In this document: positions 44,171-52,686 of the stretch, in pieces
How positions within the stretch are numbered: position 1 is the stretch's first letter
Layout: the number at the start of each line of letters is the position of its first letter
Assembly: GCF_002573715.1 (NCBI RefSeq)
Contig: NZ_PDHM01000017.1
Span: 607,499 to 671,498, forward strand
DNA length: 64,000 nt
Direction of reading: 5' to 3'
Source of the DNA: Paenibacillus sp. EZ-K15
Lineage (GTDB): Bacteria > Bacillota > Bacilli > Paenibacillales > Paenibacillaceae
Notes under the pieces: generated by a model
Database searches by the model: none
What the model saw: the letters and a program-made list of their open reading frames with translations, nothing else
Told to the model about the DNA's origin: nothing
Translations under genes and position numbers: made by a program

Positions 44171-45214
44171 ATGAACTCAACAACCTGGATACTGATTATT
44201 CTATTCGTTGCGGTGGATGCATGGATTATTTCTTTTTTCGTGAAACGCTCGTTGCGCAAACACAGCAGCCAGTCACTCCCTAATGGCAATAAGCTTCGAC
44301 GCGGGAAAATACCTGAACTGCCGCCAATCGTCAAGGCAGGAAGCCCGGCGAGTGAGCTTGTCGGCAAACTGGAGGCTGCGCTGCCCTACACCTATCAGAG
44401 CATGCTGAAGCAACGAGTAATGAGTGAGCATCCGAATCTGTCTGAACAGGAGTATGAATGGAGATGGCAGGAGCTTAAGCGGTTCTTCATCATGTGCTCC
44501 GTGCTGGATCGCGTCCCAATGTTCAGCAAAGACGTGGATGAAGTATGGCATGAAATGTTGATGTATACATACGAGTACCACCAATTCTCGGAACGCTTTC
44601 TTGGCAAAATGCTTCACCACGCTCCAAATACCGGAAGCGAGCATGTGCCTATTCCGAATGAACGCGCGTGGTTTGATACGGTATATGTACAATTATTCGG
44701 TTGGCATGAATACAGCGCCAAGTTATGGGGAGCTTTCTTTCGTGTCCCGCTGCCGCGCGAAGAGCTGGAGGTCTACACTTCTCGCCATTTCACCGTGAAT
44801 CATGGCCAGAAGCGCTTTAATGCCTGGACCTACGAGAAGATCCCTGCAGCGCGTACGGCCATCGATGCAATCATCCTGGATCTGCAGGATCGGGTTCGAA
44901 CCGCCCAAGAGGAGCCGGCGCGTCATGAGAAGCTGGTCAATTTCCGGAATAGCGATGTGCTCCTGGCAGCGGCCGTCTATTTTGCCTGGAACGCACCGGA
45001 ACAATTTGGTGACCACATGATCCCTGATGAACGCGAGCTTCACAAAAACAGCAGCAGCTCCTCCTGCACGTACGCTTCGGCATGCGGGTCTGGCGGATCG
45101 GATTCGGGCGATGGGTCATCAGGCGATGGATCTGGATCCTCTTGCAGTAGCGGTTCATCCTGCAGCAGCGGGTCCTCTTGCGGGAGTGGCTGTGGCGGCG
45201 GCTGCAGCAGCTAA
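44171..45214 (+). CDS. Glycine-rich-domain-like (GRDP) protein with membrane anchor and Cys/Ser/Gly tail
   Basis: 347 residues: an N-terminal membrane helix (MNSTTWILIILFVAVDAWII), a basic linker, then an alpha-helical domain with the GRDP-like phrases VDEVWHEMLMYTYEYHQF and HHAPNTG. The last 50 residues are almost only Ser, Gly, Cys and Asp, ending in repeated SSC/GSG units and GCGGGCSS. Similar tails occur on TIGR04222-type membrane proteins; their purpose is unknown. The start ATG has AGGAGG 8 bases upstream. Confidence 0.8.
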   Translation: MNSTTWILIILFVAVDAWIISFFVKRSLRKHSSQSLPNGNKLRRGKIPELPPIVKAGSPASELVGKLEAALPYTYQSMLKQRVMSEHPNLSEQEYEWRWQELKRFFIMCSVLDRVPMFSKDVDEVWHEMLMYTYEYHQFSERFLGKMLHHAPNTGSEHVPIPNERAWFDTVYVQLFGWHEYSAKLWGAFFRVPLPREELEVYTSRHFTVNHGQKRFNAWTYEKIPAARTAIDAIILDLQDRVRTAQEEPARHEKLVNFRNSDVLLAAAVYFAWNAPEQFGDHMIPDERELHKNSSSSSCTYASACGSGGSDSGDGSSGDGSGSSCSSGSSCSSGSSCGSGCGGGCSS

Positions 45215-45262
45215 GTTGCAAACTTAACATGAACATGAGCGCCTACTTATAATGAATAGAAC

Positions 45263-45299
45263 AAAAAGCATGGGCTGAGATTGCAGGCCCATGCTTTTT
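45263..45299. terminator. Bidirectional terminator
   Basis: AAAAAGCATGGGC pairs with GCCCATGCTTTTT between convergent genes. Confidence 0.9.
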
Positions 45300-45313
45300 G
45301 TTTGATCTAATAT

Positions 45314-46171
45314 TCAAACCCCGCCATATACCATTTGGCCTCGTTTCACCTTGATATCGCCAAACCAGTTGATGTTAAGAGACTTCGTATTGACCCTAAA
45401 CAGATCCGGATGATCCGACACTTGAAAATGCAAATGAGCTTCGGTTGAATTGCCGGAATTGCCGCATAGACCTATCAGATCGCCTGCTTCGACCTCAGCG
45501 CCTTCCTTCACGCATACCGATCCCTGCTTTAAATGTGCATATAGACTATATTCTGAATTTCCATGATCGATGATGACATAGTTACCGACGGGTTCAGTTT
45601 CGTTTGTCATACCCACTGGCTCATTGTCCATGATGTTATTCTCGATACCAACCACCTTCCCACGGGCACCGGCAAGAATCTCTTCTCCAAACGCGAAGTA
45701 ACTTTCATTCTTGGAGGGATCTCCTTTATAGGACATCGCGTTTTCAGTTTTTATGACGTCTATGGCATACCGCTGGCTTTCCTCTACGTAATGGTAATTA
45801 TCCACAACATTCTCCCCGCCCCAGAACACATACCATTGTCCGTTAAAAGGAAGTCGGAAAACGGAGTCTGTTTGCTTGGCATCTGATTCAGGAAATCTCT
45901 CAATAGGCGATAACATAAGCCCTCCAATCGTCCCCTTTTCATCGATCATCGCTTGAATGCCTTTTTGTCCGCTATCATCCATCCAGTTTATCATTCGGAT
46001 CCTGTTGAGCGTGTCGTCCATCGTGATATGGAACGCGTTTACCCCTGCTGTGTATTCCTCTGCCATCGCTTCAAATTGTTCGACCGTTACGAGTGAACGC
46101 AATTCCTCCCCAAACAGCTCGTACAGCTTGCGATATTCCCCATTTAACAAGAATCTTGAAACATCTACCAT
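45314..46171 (-). CDS. M23-family (LytM-like) peptidase homologue without signal peptide
   Basis: 285 residues from ATG 46171 (AGGAGG 7 bases upstream). The first 100 residues form a DUF3887-like helical domain (LYELFGEELRSLVTVEQFEA). The rest is an M23 fold: QRYAIDV, GNYVIIDHGNSEYSLYAHL, EVEAGDLIGLCGNSGNSTEA and HLHFQV. The usual first zinc histidine, four residues before the Asp in HxxxD, is Arg here. There is no signal peptide, so either it acts in the cytoplasm or leaves by another route; activity is uncertain. Confidence 0.82.
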   Translation of the reverse strand: MVDVSRFLLNGEYRKLYELFGEELRSLVTVEQFEAMAEEYTAGVNAFHITMDDTLNRIRMINWMDDSGQKGIQAMIDEKGTIGGLMLSPIERFPESDAKQTDSVFRLPFNGQWYVFWGGENVVDNYHYVEESQRYAIDVIKTENAMSYKGDPSKNESYFAFGEEILAGARGKVVGIENNIMDNEPVGMTNETEPVGNYVIIDHGNSEYSLYAHLKQGSVCVKEGAEVEAGDLIGLCGNSGNSTEAHLHFQVSDHPDLFRVNTKSLNINWFGDIKVKRGQMVYGGV

Positions 46172-46354
46172 ATTCAAACCTCCTCATGTATGCCAATCCA
46201 ATATTATCCATAGTATATCTGACGAAATTAACCTGCATCGAAACAGGAACTTAACATTGGTTAAACTTTCGGCTCCCCTAGGTACATTAGGTCCATGACG
46301 AATAGGCCGGGATAACAATACAAACGGTCATTGGATACATCTCTAACCAAAACA

Positions 46355-46397
46355 AAGAAGCACCTGAACCCATTTATCGATGGTTCAGGCGCTTCTA
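46355..46397 (-). terminator. Terminator of the 46420 gene
   Basis: Minus-strand GAAGC.CCTGAACC pairs with GGTTCAGG.GCTTC, then TTTGTTTT. Confidence 0.85.
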
Positions 46398-46419
46398 TTC
46401 ATGATATAAATTCGGCAGA

Positions 46420-46899
46420 TTAATTGTTAGATGAGAGAACCAAACCGGAGCGGGTTTGCGGTCCGACCTTACGCACGGAAACCTGGTTCCGCTCGGCCCA
46501 ACGCGTAAGACTCCGAATCCCTTCACAATTCTTCTCTTCAAATTTAAAGCAGCAATACATCGGATTCACGTTCTTGTCCTTGAGGTTAATTTGGAATGCG
46601 GCTTTATGGCATCCGGAAACCTTGATCTCACGAATCTGGTCGGCATGAATCTCTACGCCATTGATGGTAATCGTATCTGAATTCTCCTGAATGTTCACTT
46701 CCCGTTTCACCAATCGGGCATACCCTTCAATCGCCAGTGCCGCAACAACAACGACGTTCACCGCCATCTGCATATAGAATAGGACAGGATAAGAATATTC
46801 GGTCAAGGTAGCTACTTGAAACAGAATAATGCTAATAACAAAGGAAAACAAAATAATGTCTTTCATTCTCGTAGAGTAATGGATTGCGTATTTCATCAT
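46420..46899 (-). CDS. Hypothetical two-helix membrane protein
   Basis: 159 residues. Two helices near the N-terminus (FSFVISIILFQVATL; MAVNVVVVAALAIEG), then a soluble beta-rich domain (ITINGVEIHADQIREIKV) with Cys pairs (YCCFKFEEKNC). It looks like a PH-like or YcxB-type cytoplasmic domain behind a hairpin anchor, but I cannot name the family. The start ATG has GGAGCTG upstream. The TATAAT at 46947-46952 is a likely -10. Confidence 0.7.
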   Translation of the reverse strand: MMKYAIHYSTRMKDIILFSFVISIILFQVATLTEYSYPVLFYMQMAVNVVVVAALAIEGYARLVKREVNIQENSDTITINGVEIHADQIREIKVSGCHKAAFQINLKDKNVNPMYCCFKFEEKNCEGIRSLTRWAERNQVSVRKVGPQTRSGLVLSSNN

Positions 46900-47235
46900 A
46901 ATCAGCTCCGTTCATTCTGTAAGGGTTTTCATTTAACTCTTACCCTATTATAACACCATTGTACATAATTTTGACACATATCATTCACATTTATGTCAAA
47001 AAATTATTTGCGTCGTTCCATATCCTATGCTTATCCGATGGGTCGCGTGTCGTTCATGGTCTAGCCAACCAACTAAATACACGGTGACGCGGAGGAAAGT
47101 TGGCTCGTGAATGGCGGCAAAAGTGGGGGAGGAGCGATTCGTGCGTAATGCCTATGGTGTCTCCTAACAACAAAAAAGAGCATCCCGCCAGATCCAAGAT
47201 CTGTTGGGACACCCTTTGCTTCAACACTTTTGTCT
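46900..47235. other. Intergenic region with promoter and terminator
   Basis: It holds a probable promoter of the 46420 gene (TGTCAA, 18 bases, TATAAT at 46947-46976, minus strand) inside a TTGACA/TGTCAA dyad, and the terminator of the HAAS gene (47171-47213). A short plus-strand frame from 47100 was rejected. Confidence 0.5.
47171..47213 (-). terminator. Terminator of the PadR-HAAS operon
   Basis: Minus-strand GTCCC.ACAGATC-ttg-GATCTG..GGGATGC followed by TTTTTT. Confidence 0.82.
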
Positions 47236-48252
47236 TTACTTGGTTAACGCCGTATTTCCTTCCTTTCCTCGAAACCGTTTCATCCCGACAGATACGGTAT
47301 CAACAAGGGCAATGACCACAATGACGTAAATGAGGCCGTCCCTGGATCGATCCCAAATTGATTTTACGGTATCATACGCTTCATCTCCCGGTGTTACGAG
47401 GCCTGATTGAACGAGCTGATCCATGAATGTCGGATTCCAAATCGTCATATCGGAGAACAGCATCACCGCAACGATAACGGAAGCAACGTTAAATATGACA
47501 TGCATGACGGCAATCTGCGGCGTCCACTTTTTTGTGATCAATTTCCTGGCTTCATTGAATATGCTGAAGGCGGTAAGAAACCATATGAGCGGCAAATACT
47601 TGGCAAAGGCAGCCTGTTCAAACACCGGAATGGCGATCGAGTTTTCATTGAATCGATGAACACCGATCAGGTTAATGGAAAACGTGAACAGGACGAAGAA
47701 CAGCACGGAAAACAGGATGCCGAGCACCGGCTCGATCGGTTTAATCCGAACGCCTGGTTCCGGAATTGCAGGCAATTCCGAGGGTTTCCATGGATCATTG
47801 GAGACTTGGCGAGCCCCGCGGTATTCGATAAAGGCAAAAATAACGGTAACCCATGCAAACCCGTGGATTCCCACGCTAAGCAGGGAGACAAGATATTCCA
47901 GAGGCTTCTCGGCAGTGGGTTCCGTGCTTGTAAAGAAATCAACGATGTAGACGATGCCAAGAGCAACGACTATCGAATACAGAACAATCCTCTGGACGGA
48001 CCAATAACTGTCAATCAAACCAGGGCCAATGAGATACCTTTCCCTTCCTCTGTATCTGGCTGCCATTTCCCCGGGCGGCCCGAGCTCAAGCAGCACCTGC
48101 TCCACCTCTTCCAAACTTGCGGTCTCCCCGCCGACTCCCCGGTCTTCCAGCATGTCTTCGACGAGTCCATGAAGTTCCTTTTCAATATCGGCCCTTTGGG
48201 ATTCGGGCAGCTTCTGGGTCACCGCATAAATATACCTGTTTATCAGATCCAT
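47236..48252 (-). CDS. HAAS/DUF1700-domain membrane protein
   Basis: 338 residues. The first 75 form a HAAS (PadR-associated) helical domain: YIYAVTQKLPESQRADIEKE, LEEVEQVLLELGPPGEMAARY. Six to seven membrane helices follow. Such proteins are usually encoded next to PadR regulators and are thought to sense envelope state. It starts three bases after the padR stop. Confidence 0.88.
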   Translation of the reverse strand: MDLINRYIYAVTQKLPESQRADIEKELHGLVEDMLEDRGVGGETASLEEVEQVLLELGPPGEMAARYRGRERYLIGPGLIDSYWSVQRIVLYSIVVALGIVYIVDFFTSTEPTAEKPLEYLVSLLSVGIHGFAWVTVIFAFIEYRGARQVSNDPWKPSELPAIPEPGVRIKPIEPVLGILFSVLFFVLFTFSINLIGVHRFNENSIAIPVFEQAAFAKYLPLIWFLTAFSIFNEARKLITKKWTPQIAVMHVIFNVASVIVAVMLFSDMTIWNPTFMDQLVQSGLVTPGDEAYDTVKSIWDRSRDGLIYVIVVIALVDTVSVGMKRFRGKEGNTALTK

Positions 48253-48254
48253 AA

Positions 48255-48602
48255 CTAAAAGTCCCCCTTGTCATCAACAAGCCCTTCCAGACTTGTCATC
48301 ATATCCTTCCATTCATGGTACAGCTGCCGATATATAGCCTTGCCTGACTGACTTATGATGTAATATTTCCTCGGACGAGCCTCATTCGTATCCCACTCGC
48401 TATTCAGCAAGCCTTGTTTCTCCAACCGCCGCAGCAAGGGGTACAGGGTACCCGCTTCCACGCTGATTCCCTTCTCCTGCAATATGGTCACCAATGAATA
48501 TCCATACTGAGGTTCCGACAATTGGCTAAGGACACCAAGAATGATGGTTCCTCGCCGAAGCTCCTGCACCAAACTGTGCAGAATATCTTGATCCTCTGAC
48601 AT
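48255..48602 (-). CDS. PadR-family transcriptional regulator
   Basis: 115 residues: the winged helix EPQYGYSLVTILQEKGISVE and LYPLLRRLEKQGLLNSEWD is the PadR signature, with RKYYIISQSGK in the wing. The start ATG has AGGAG 8 bases upstream. It is probably autoregulated: TATAC and GTATA half-sites at 48625-48629 and 48649-48653 flank the promoter. Confidence 0.93.
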   Translation of the reverse strand: MSEDQDILHSLVQELRRGTIILGVLSQLSEPQYGYSLVTILQEKGISVEAGTLYPLLRRLEKQGLLNSEWDTNEARPRKYYIISQSGKAIYRQLYHEWKDMMTSLEGLVDDKGDF

Positions 48603-48928
48603 ATCATCAACTCCTGGAAGTCATTATACTGTATGACACACACTAATGTATATAGTCTAATGATTATTATCCACAAATATTTTTCGATTAATACTTGTTG
48701 CAAGGCTACTGAACCAGACAGCAGGCCACATTAAAGCCTCTCCTTTCATGTAAAAAAGGTTATCCTACGACCGGGACAGTCCCAGACCATAAGATAACCT
48801 TCTTAAAATACTCTCATCTCATTTAGACAGCCACCGCCGGATGGGTTAACGTTTCACGATTGCCGAACGAATCAGTTCCCTCTGCAATATAGTGAAACAT
48901 TCTCAAAATGGCCCCCTTATAAATAAAG
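48603..48928. other. Promoter region of padR and downstream terminator
   Basis: A TATAAT lies at 48623-48628 (minus strand) inside a TATAC-17-GTATA-like dyad. Terminator hairpin 48758-48800 belongs to the gene ending at 48929. No gene was seen. Confidence 0.5.
48752..48800. terminator. Terminator hairpin
   Basis: AGGTTATC pairs with GATAACCT, with an inner GGGAC/GTCCC helix. Minus-strand reading ends in TTTTTT. Confidence 0.8.
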
Positions 48929-49903
48929 TTATTGGCCACATTGTACGCAACTGGCTCTAGTTTGCTGCTGATAGCCCCAGGTGGCTCCGCCAAGTGCGAT
49001 GCCTAACAACAACCATCCTCCGTACACCATCGATACCATCAATCCGTTGCCATCAAAACGCACTGGACCATCAGCCAGACCTAGTGCTTGCATTAAAGCC
49101 CCAAATATCGCCAGTAGTCCCATAGGAGCTGTCATGCAGGCGGCGATCCAACCTCCAGTGATTAAAATCCAGCGAGGAACTTTTTTGCCAGCAAAAAACG
49201 GGACCCAACGTGGGAATATGCGCCCCCACCTTTGGACAAGAGCAAGGGAAAGCAATGCACTAGCGCCGAAAACCAGAATTTCCCCAAACGCAGTATGATG
49301 ACCGAAATTTTGACCGCCCCCTAAGGCCCCGCCAATTGACCAGTAGATTTTCAGTAAAGGGTATGGAAAAGAAAGGATGAAGGCGGTATAGCCAAGCCAC
49401 GCATTCGAGCGAATCTTCCCCTTGATCAAGAGCCCTTGGCCACACGAAACACATGCACCGCGGGATACGCGCTGATAAGAGATGGTAACCATCGCCAGTA
49501 ATATTGCCCCTGTGAGGCTTATAGCCCGAGACGCAAAGCCTAACCAGTCCACGACAGGGGGCAAACCAGGTATTCCAAGCACAGCGGCCGTTCGGAGTGC
49601 GTCAAAGACAATACCAGCTGATGACCAAGTTAATAGAATAGAAGCACTCCATGCACTGGTTAGTACGAGTAGCCGTGGTACAAATCTTACTCGTGTCCAA
49701 CCCGTTGACAGCAGCAAAGCGATCACTCCAATTATTGCGGCGAATGCCGTAACCCACAGGGGAGCAAATCCCTTTGTATATTCTGGCCCGTCTGGAAAAA
49801 AAGGCTTCAATATAACGATTATCAGAGTTATGGCACAGGCCCCGAGTGCAGCCCAAACTTTAAAATAAGATTGTATGGTCGGATCTTTATCAACTAATCT
49901 CAT
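48929..49903 (-). CDS. Multi-pass membrane protein with two CxxCGQ motifs
   Basis: 324 residues, about eight helices. A cytoplasmic-looking RGACVSCGQGLL lies near the middle and an almost identical RASCVQCGQ ends the protein, each directly after a membrane helix, suggesting that the two Cys pairs jointly bind zinc or form disulfides. Function unknown. The start ATG overlaps the stop of a 21-codon frame (ATG at 49965, AAGGAG upstream), so translational coupling is possible. Confidence 0.75.
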   Translation of the reverse strand: MRLVDKDPTIQSYFKVWAALGACAITLIIVILKPFFPDGPEYTKGFAPLWVTAFAAIIGVIALLLSTGWTRVRFVPRLLVLTSAWSASILLTWSSAGIVFDALRTAAVLGIPGLPPVVDWLGFASRAISLTGAILLAMVTISYQRVSRGACVSCGQGLLIKGKIRSNAWLGYTAFILSFPYPLLKIYWSIGGALGGGQNFGHHTAFGEILVFGASALLSLALVQRWGRIFPRWVPFFAGKKVPRWILITGGWIAACMTAPMGLLAIFGALMQALGLADGPVRFDGNGLMVSMVYGGWLLLGIALGGATWGYQQQTRASCVQCGQ

Positions 49904-50288
49904 AATCTGAGCACCATCCTCTTAATCATTGTTTCTCCAATCTGATTTTGATTATTTGAAGACATCGTTGGGAACAGCTCCTTCAGTTTTCATTTCGAAC
50001 TCAGTTTTCAATAATTTTACAGAAACATTTCTTTCCCGAAAATAGACTGAGGTCTACTTTCCAGCTAGACCTTAGTCTTAAATATGATTGATCAAACCAA
50101 GCCTTGAAAGCCTTTTCATCTGGTTTAACAGGTATTCCCCTTCTTAAGCGTGATCCAAAGGCATTCTTTACTTCGGTTTGGTCCTTACCTAAAATACTAA
50201 AATACGCTTCAAACCGAAAACATGCCAGTCCTTATCGTTCCGTAGGAACGAAGACTGACACGCTGCATAACTTTTTATCACAATAAAA
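49904..50288. other. AT-rich region with apparent decayed coding sequence
   Basis: Minus-strand frames look protein-like but broken: one runs about 50003-50237 without a start (contains FEAYFSILGKDQTEVKNAF), another about 49950-50050 ends EMKTEGAVPNDVFK, in a different frame. Inverted repeats AGACT.AGGTCTA/TAGACCT.AGTCT (50045-50079) and CGTTCC/GGAACG (50237-50252) interrupt them. Could be a frameshifted pseudogene; I do not recognise the parent. Confidence 0.4.
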
Positions 50289-51089
50289 CTATACGATCTC
50301 CTGCGCTTCCTTGCCCAGTAGACCCAACATACGAAGACCGTACTGTATACCATCTTGATCAACATCCCGGGTTATATATCTGGCCGCCTGCTTAACGATC
50401 TCCGGCGCATTGCCCATAGCCACACCGTGGCCTACAAGTGACAGCATCTCCAGATCATTCAGATAGTCACCAAAAGCGATAGTATCCTCGAGATCGATGT
50501 GCAGCAGCTGAATTAATTGTTTGATCCCTTCCGCTTTGGATCCGCCCGACGGTAACACATCGATTCCATAAGGACCCCATCGAACGAAATCGAACCGACC
50601 TTCGAATCTGTTCACGTAAGCCGCTTCCTCTTCCTCCGTGCAGAATACAATAGCCTGATAAATGTCTCTGCCCAAGTAATATTCGGGATCATATTCCGGG
50701 ATCGTAAGTTTCAGCTCGCCCCAGCTGGAATCGATATGAACATGCTCGGTTACGTTCATCTTCATGGCTTCACTGCCGGCATAGATGATCGGATGATCAA
50801 GCTCCACGGCCTGCTCCGTCAGCTGCTGCAAGGCATCTATCGCCAATGGATTTCCATAGATCGGTTGGCCTTCGTGAACCACATACTGTCCGTTCAAACA
50901 AACATAGGAATTGATACCGAGCTCCTCCCGCAGTTCTTCAAAATGATAAGGAGCGCGCCCTGTCGCTATGGCGACGATGTGCCCGGCATCCTTTAACTCT
51001 TGTATGGACTCCTTCGTTGTAGCCGGAACCTTTTTTTCATGATCCAGCAGCGTCCCGTCAATATCAAAAAATATGATTTTCCTATTCAA
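50289..51089 (-). CDS. Cof-type HAD-IIB phosphatase
   Basis: 266 residues. HAD motifs: FFDIDGTLL (nucleophile Asp), IATGRAPYH (motif II), the cap domain in the middle, then GSKAEGIKQL (Lys, motif III) and AFGDYLNDLEML (motif IV). Such enzymes dephosphorylate sugar phosphates or cofactors. The start is TTG 51089 with GAGGCGAG upstream. It lies beside the sucrose operon, on the same strand but after its terminator. Confidence 0.92.
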   Translation of the reverse strand: MNRKIIFFDIDGTLLDHEKKVPATTKESIQELKDAGHIVAIATGRAPYHFEELREELGINSYVCLNGQYVVHEGQPIYGNPLAIDALQQLTEQAVELDHPIIYAGSEAMKMNVTEHVHIDSSWGELKLTIPEYDPEYYLGRDIYQAIVFCTEEEEAAYVNRFEGRFDFVRWGPYGIDVLPSGGSKAEGIKQLIQLLHIDLEDTIAFGDYLNDLEMLSLVGHGVAMGNAPEIVKQAARYITRDVDQDGIQYGLRMLGLLGKEAQEIV

Positions 51090-51205
51090 TGAAACTCGCC
51101 TCTCTTCCGTATATTCTAGCCAGTAACCCTATTGTAAATGATGAAAAGCATTTCAGAGCAAGCCACAATTTCAGCAAGGTCGGATCCGGCGCTTCCCGAC
51201 AATGC

Positions 51206-51234
51206 ATAAAAACCGCGCCGGAGCGCGGTTTTCA
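51206..51234 (-). terminator. Terminator of the sucrose operon
   Basis: AAAACCGCGC-cgga-GCGCGGTTTT, a 10-bp perfect stem with T tail on the minus strand. Confidence 0.9.
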
Positions 51235-51264
51235 CGATATCAAAAATCGAAAAAATAAAAATAA

Positions 51265-52686
51265 TTATTTCGCTTCCGAGCGAACCTCATCGAGCATTTT
51301 ATCATTGAATCCGAACAACCAAGTCAGTACAAACGTTATAGCCATCGCTGTTAAGTTGCACAAAATGTAAAGTGGAAGCTGACTGTTCAAGTATAGGAGC
51401 GTACCGGGTATAACGGTAATCGCCATACCCGTAGCCTCAAGCTGGAAGAGGGAAGCCATGAAACCGCCCACGCCACCGCCGATCAGGGCGATAACGAACG
51501 GTCTGACGTAACGGAGGTTGACCCCGAAGATCGCCGGCTCCGATATTCCCAGCATGGCCGAGAATGCGGATGGCAGGGATAACGCCTTTAGTTTCTTGTT
51601 TCTTGTCTTGAGACCAACAGCCAGACAAGCTGCCCCCTGCGCTGCCATGGCGCTAGTCACGATTGCATTAAACGGATTGCTTCCCGTCTTCTCAAGAAGC
51701 TGAATTTCAAGGAAGTTGAAAATATGATGCACGCCGGTGACTACAATGATCTGGTTGAAGAAACCGATCACAAGACCCGCAATGCCAAACGGCAGCTCCA
51801 GCAAGAAGGTGGTCACGTTCATGACTACCTCTTCCAGAGAGTGGAACACGGGCCCAATTGCGAACAGACCAAGGATGATCATAACGAGCAGGGTTAAAAA
51901 TGGCGTAACGATCAAATCAATCGCTTCAGGAATACGCTTTCTCAAAAATCTCTCGAATTTCGCGCCCAGCAGTCCGATGAAGAAGGCTGGCAGGACCGAA
52001 CCCTGATATCCGACAACCGGAATGAAATCGAAGAGCATGAGCGCTTCGGCCGAACCGTTCGCCACGCTATATGCGTTGGGAAGAGCCGGGTTAACCAGCA
52101 TCAAACCCAGCACGATACCAAGCACGGGGCTCCCTCCGAACACCCGGAATGCGGACCATGCCACCAATGCCGGCAAGAAAGCAAAAGCCGTATCCGTTAG
52201 TACCTGGGTGAAAAGCAGAAAATTAGGCGAAATATCGTCGGGCGTCGCTCCAAACCATGCGAGGACGGTTTCTTGCGTCAATAATCCCCGTAATCCCATG
52301 AACAAACCTGTGGCGACTAATATCGGGATAATCGGTACAAAGACGTCACCGAACGTGCGAATCGCCCGCTGAAACGGATTTCCTGATTTTTTCGCCTCGG
52401 ATTTCAACTCATCCTTGCTTGTGCTCTCCAGCCCAAGCGATTCTACCGCTTCAAAAATCTGATTAACGGTTCCCGTCCCAAAAATAATCTGATATTGGCC
52501 GGAGTTGAAAAAAGCGCCTTTGACCTTATCGATATTCTCGACCTTCTTCTGGTCAATCTTCTTCTGATCGTGAACCATAATTCGGAGTCTCGTAGCACAG
52601 TGGGCAAAGGAAGCGATGTTCTCCCTGCCACCGATGGCTTCCACTACCTGCTTTGCAATTTTCCGATTATCCGCTGCCATGTTCAT
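51265..52686 (-). CDS. scrA: Sucrose-type PTS transporter, EIIBC
   Basis: 473 residues. The IIB domain (first 85) has the phosphocysteine loop SFAHCATRLRIMV; the IIC domain has about ten helices with FVPIIPILVATGLFMG, VTGVHHIFNFLEIQLL and SEPAIFGVNLR, typical of the glucose/sucrose superfamily and close to SacP/ScrA. No IIA domain is fused, so a separate EIIA-Glc-type protein is needed. It takes up sucrose as sucrose 6-phosphate. The ATG overlaps the hydrolase stop (ATGA); ATG 52680 is an alternative. Confidence 0.9.
   Translation of the reverse strand: MNMAADNRKIAKQVVEAIGGRENIASFAHCATRLRIMVHDQKKIDQKKVENIDKVKGAFFNSGQYQIIFGTGTVNQIFEAVESLGLESTSKDELKSEAKKSGNPFQRAIRTFGDVFVPIIPILVATGLFMGLRGLLTQETVLAWFGATPDDISPNFLLFTQVLTDTAFAFLPALVAWSAFRVFGGSPVLGIVLGLMLVNPALPNAYSVANGSAEALMLFDFIPVVGYQGSVLPAFFIGLLGAKFERFLRKRIPEAIDLIVTPFLTLLVMIILGLFAIGPVFHSLEEVVMNVTTFLLELPFGIAGLVIGFFNQIIVVTGVHHIFNFLEIQLLEKTGSNPFNAIVTSAMAAQGAACLAVGLKTRNKKLKALSLPSAFSAMLGISEPAIFGVNLRYVRPFVIALIGGGVGGFMASLFQLEATGMAITVIPGTLLYLNSQLPLYILCNLTAMAITFVLTWLFGFNDKMLDEVRSEAK

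Noticed and set aside
47100-47315. 71-codon plus-strand frame with GGAGG nearby
   Set aside because: Only 4 bases from ribosome site to TTG, crosses a terminator and runs into the 3' end of the HAAS gene on the other strand.
50045-50079. AGACT/AGTCT hairpin as a terminator
   Set aside because: No T tract on either strand and it lies inside apparently decayed coding sequence.
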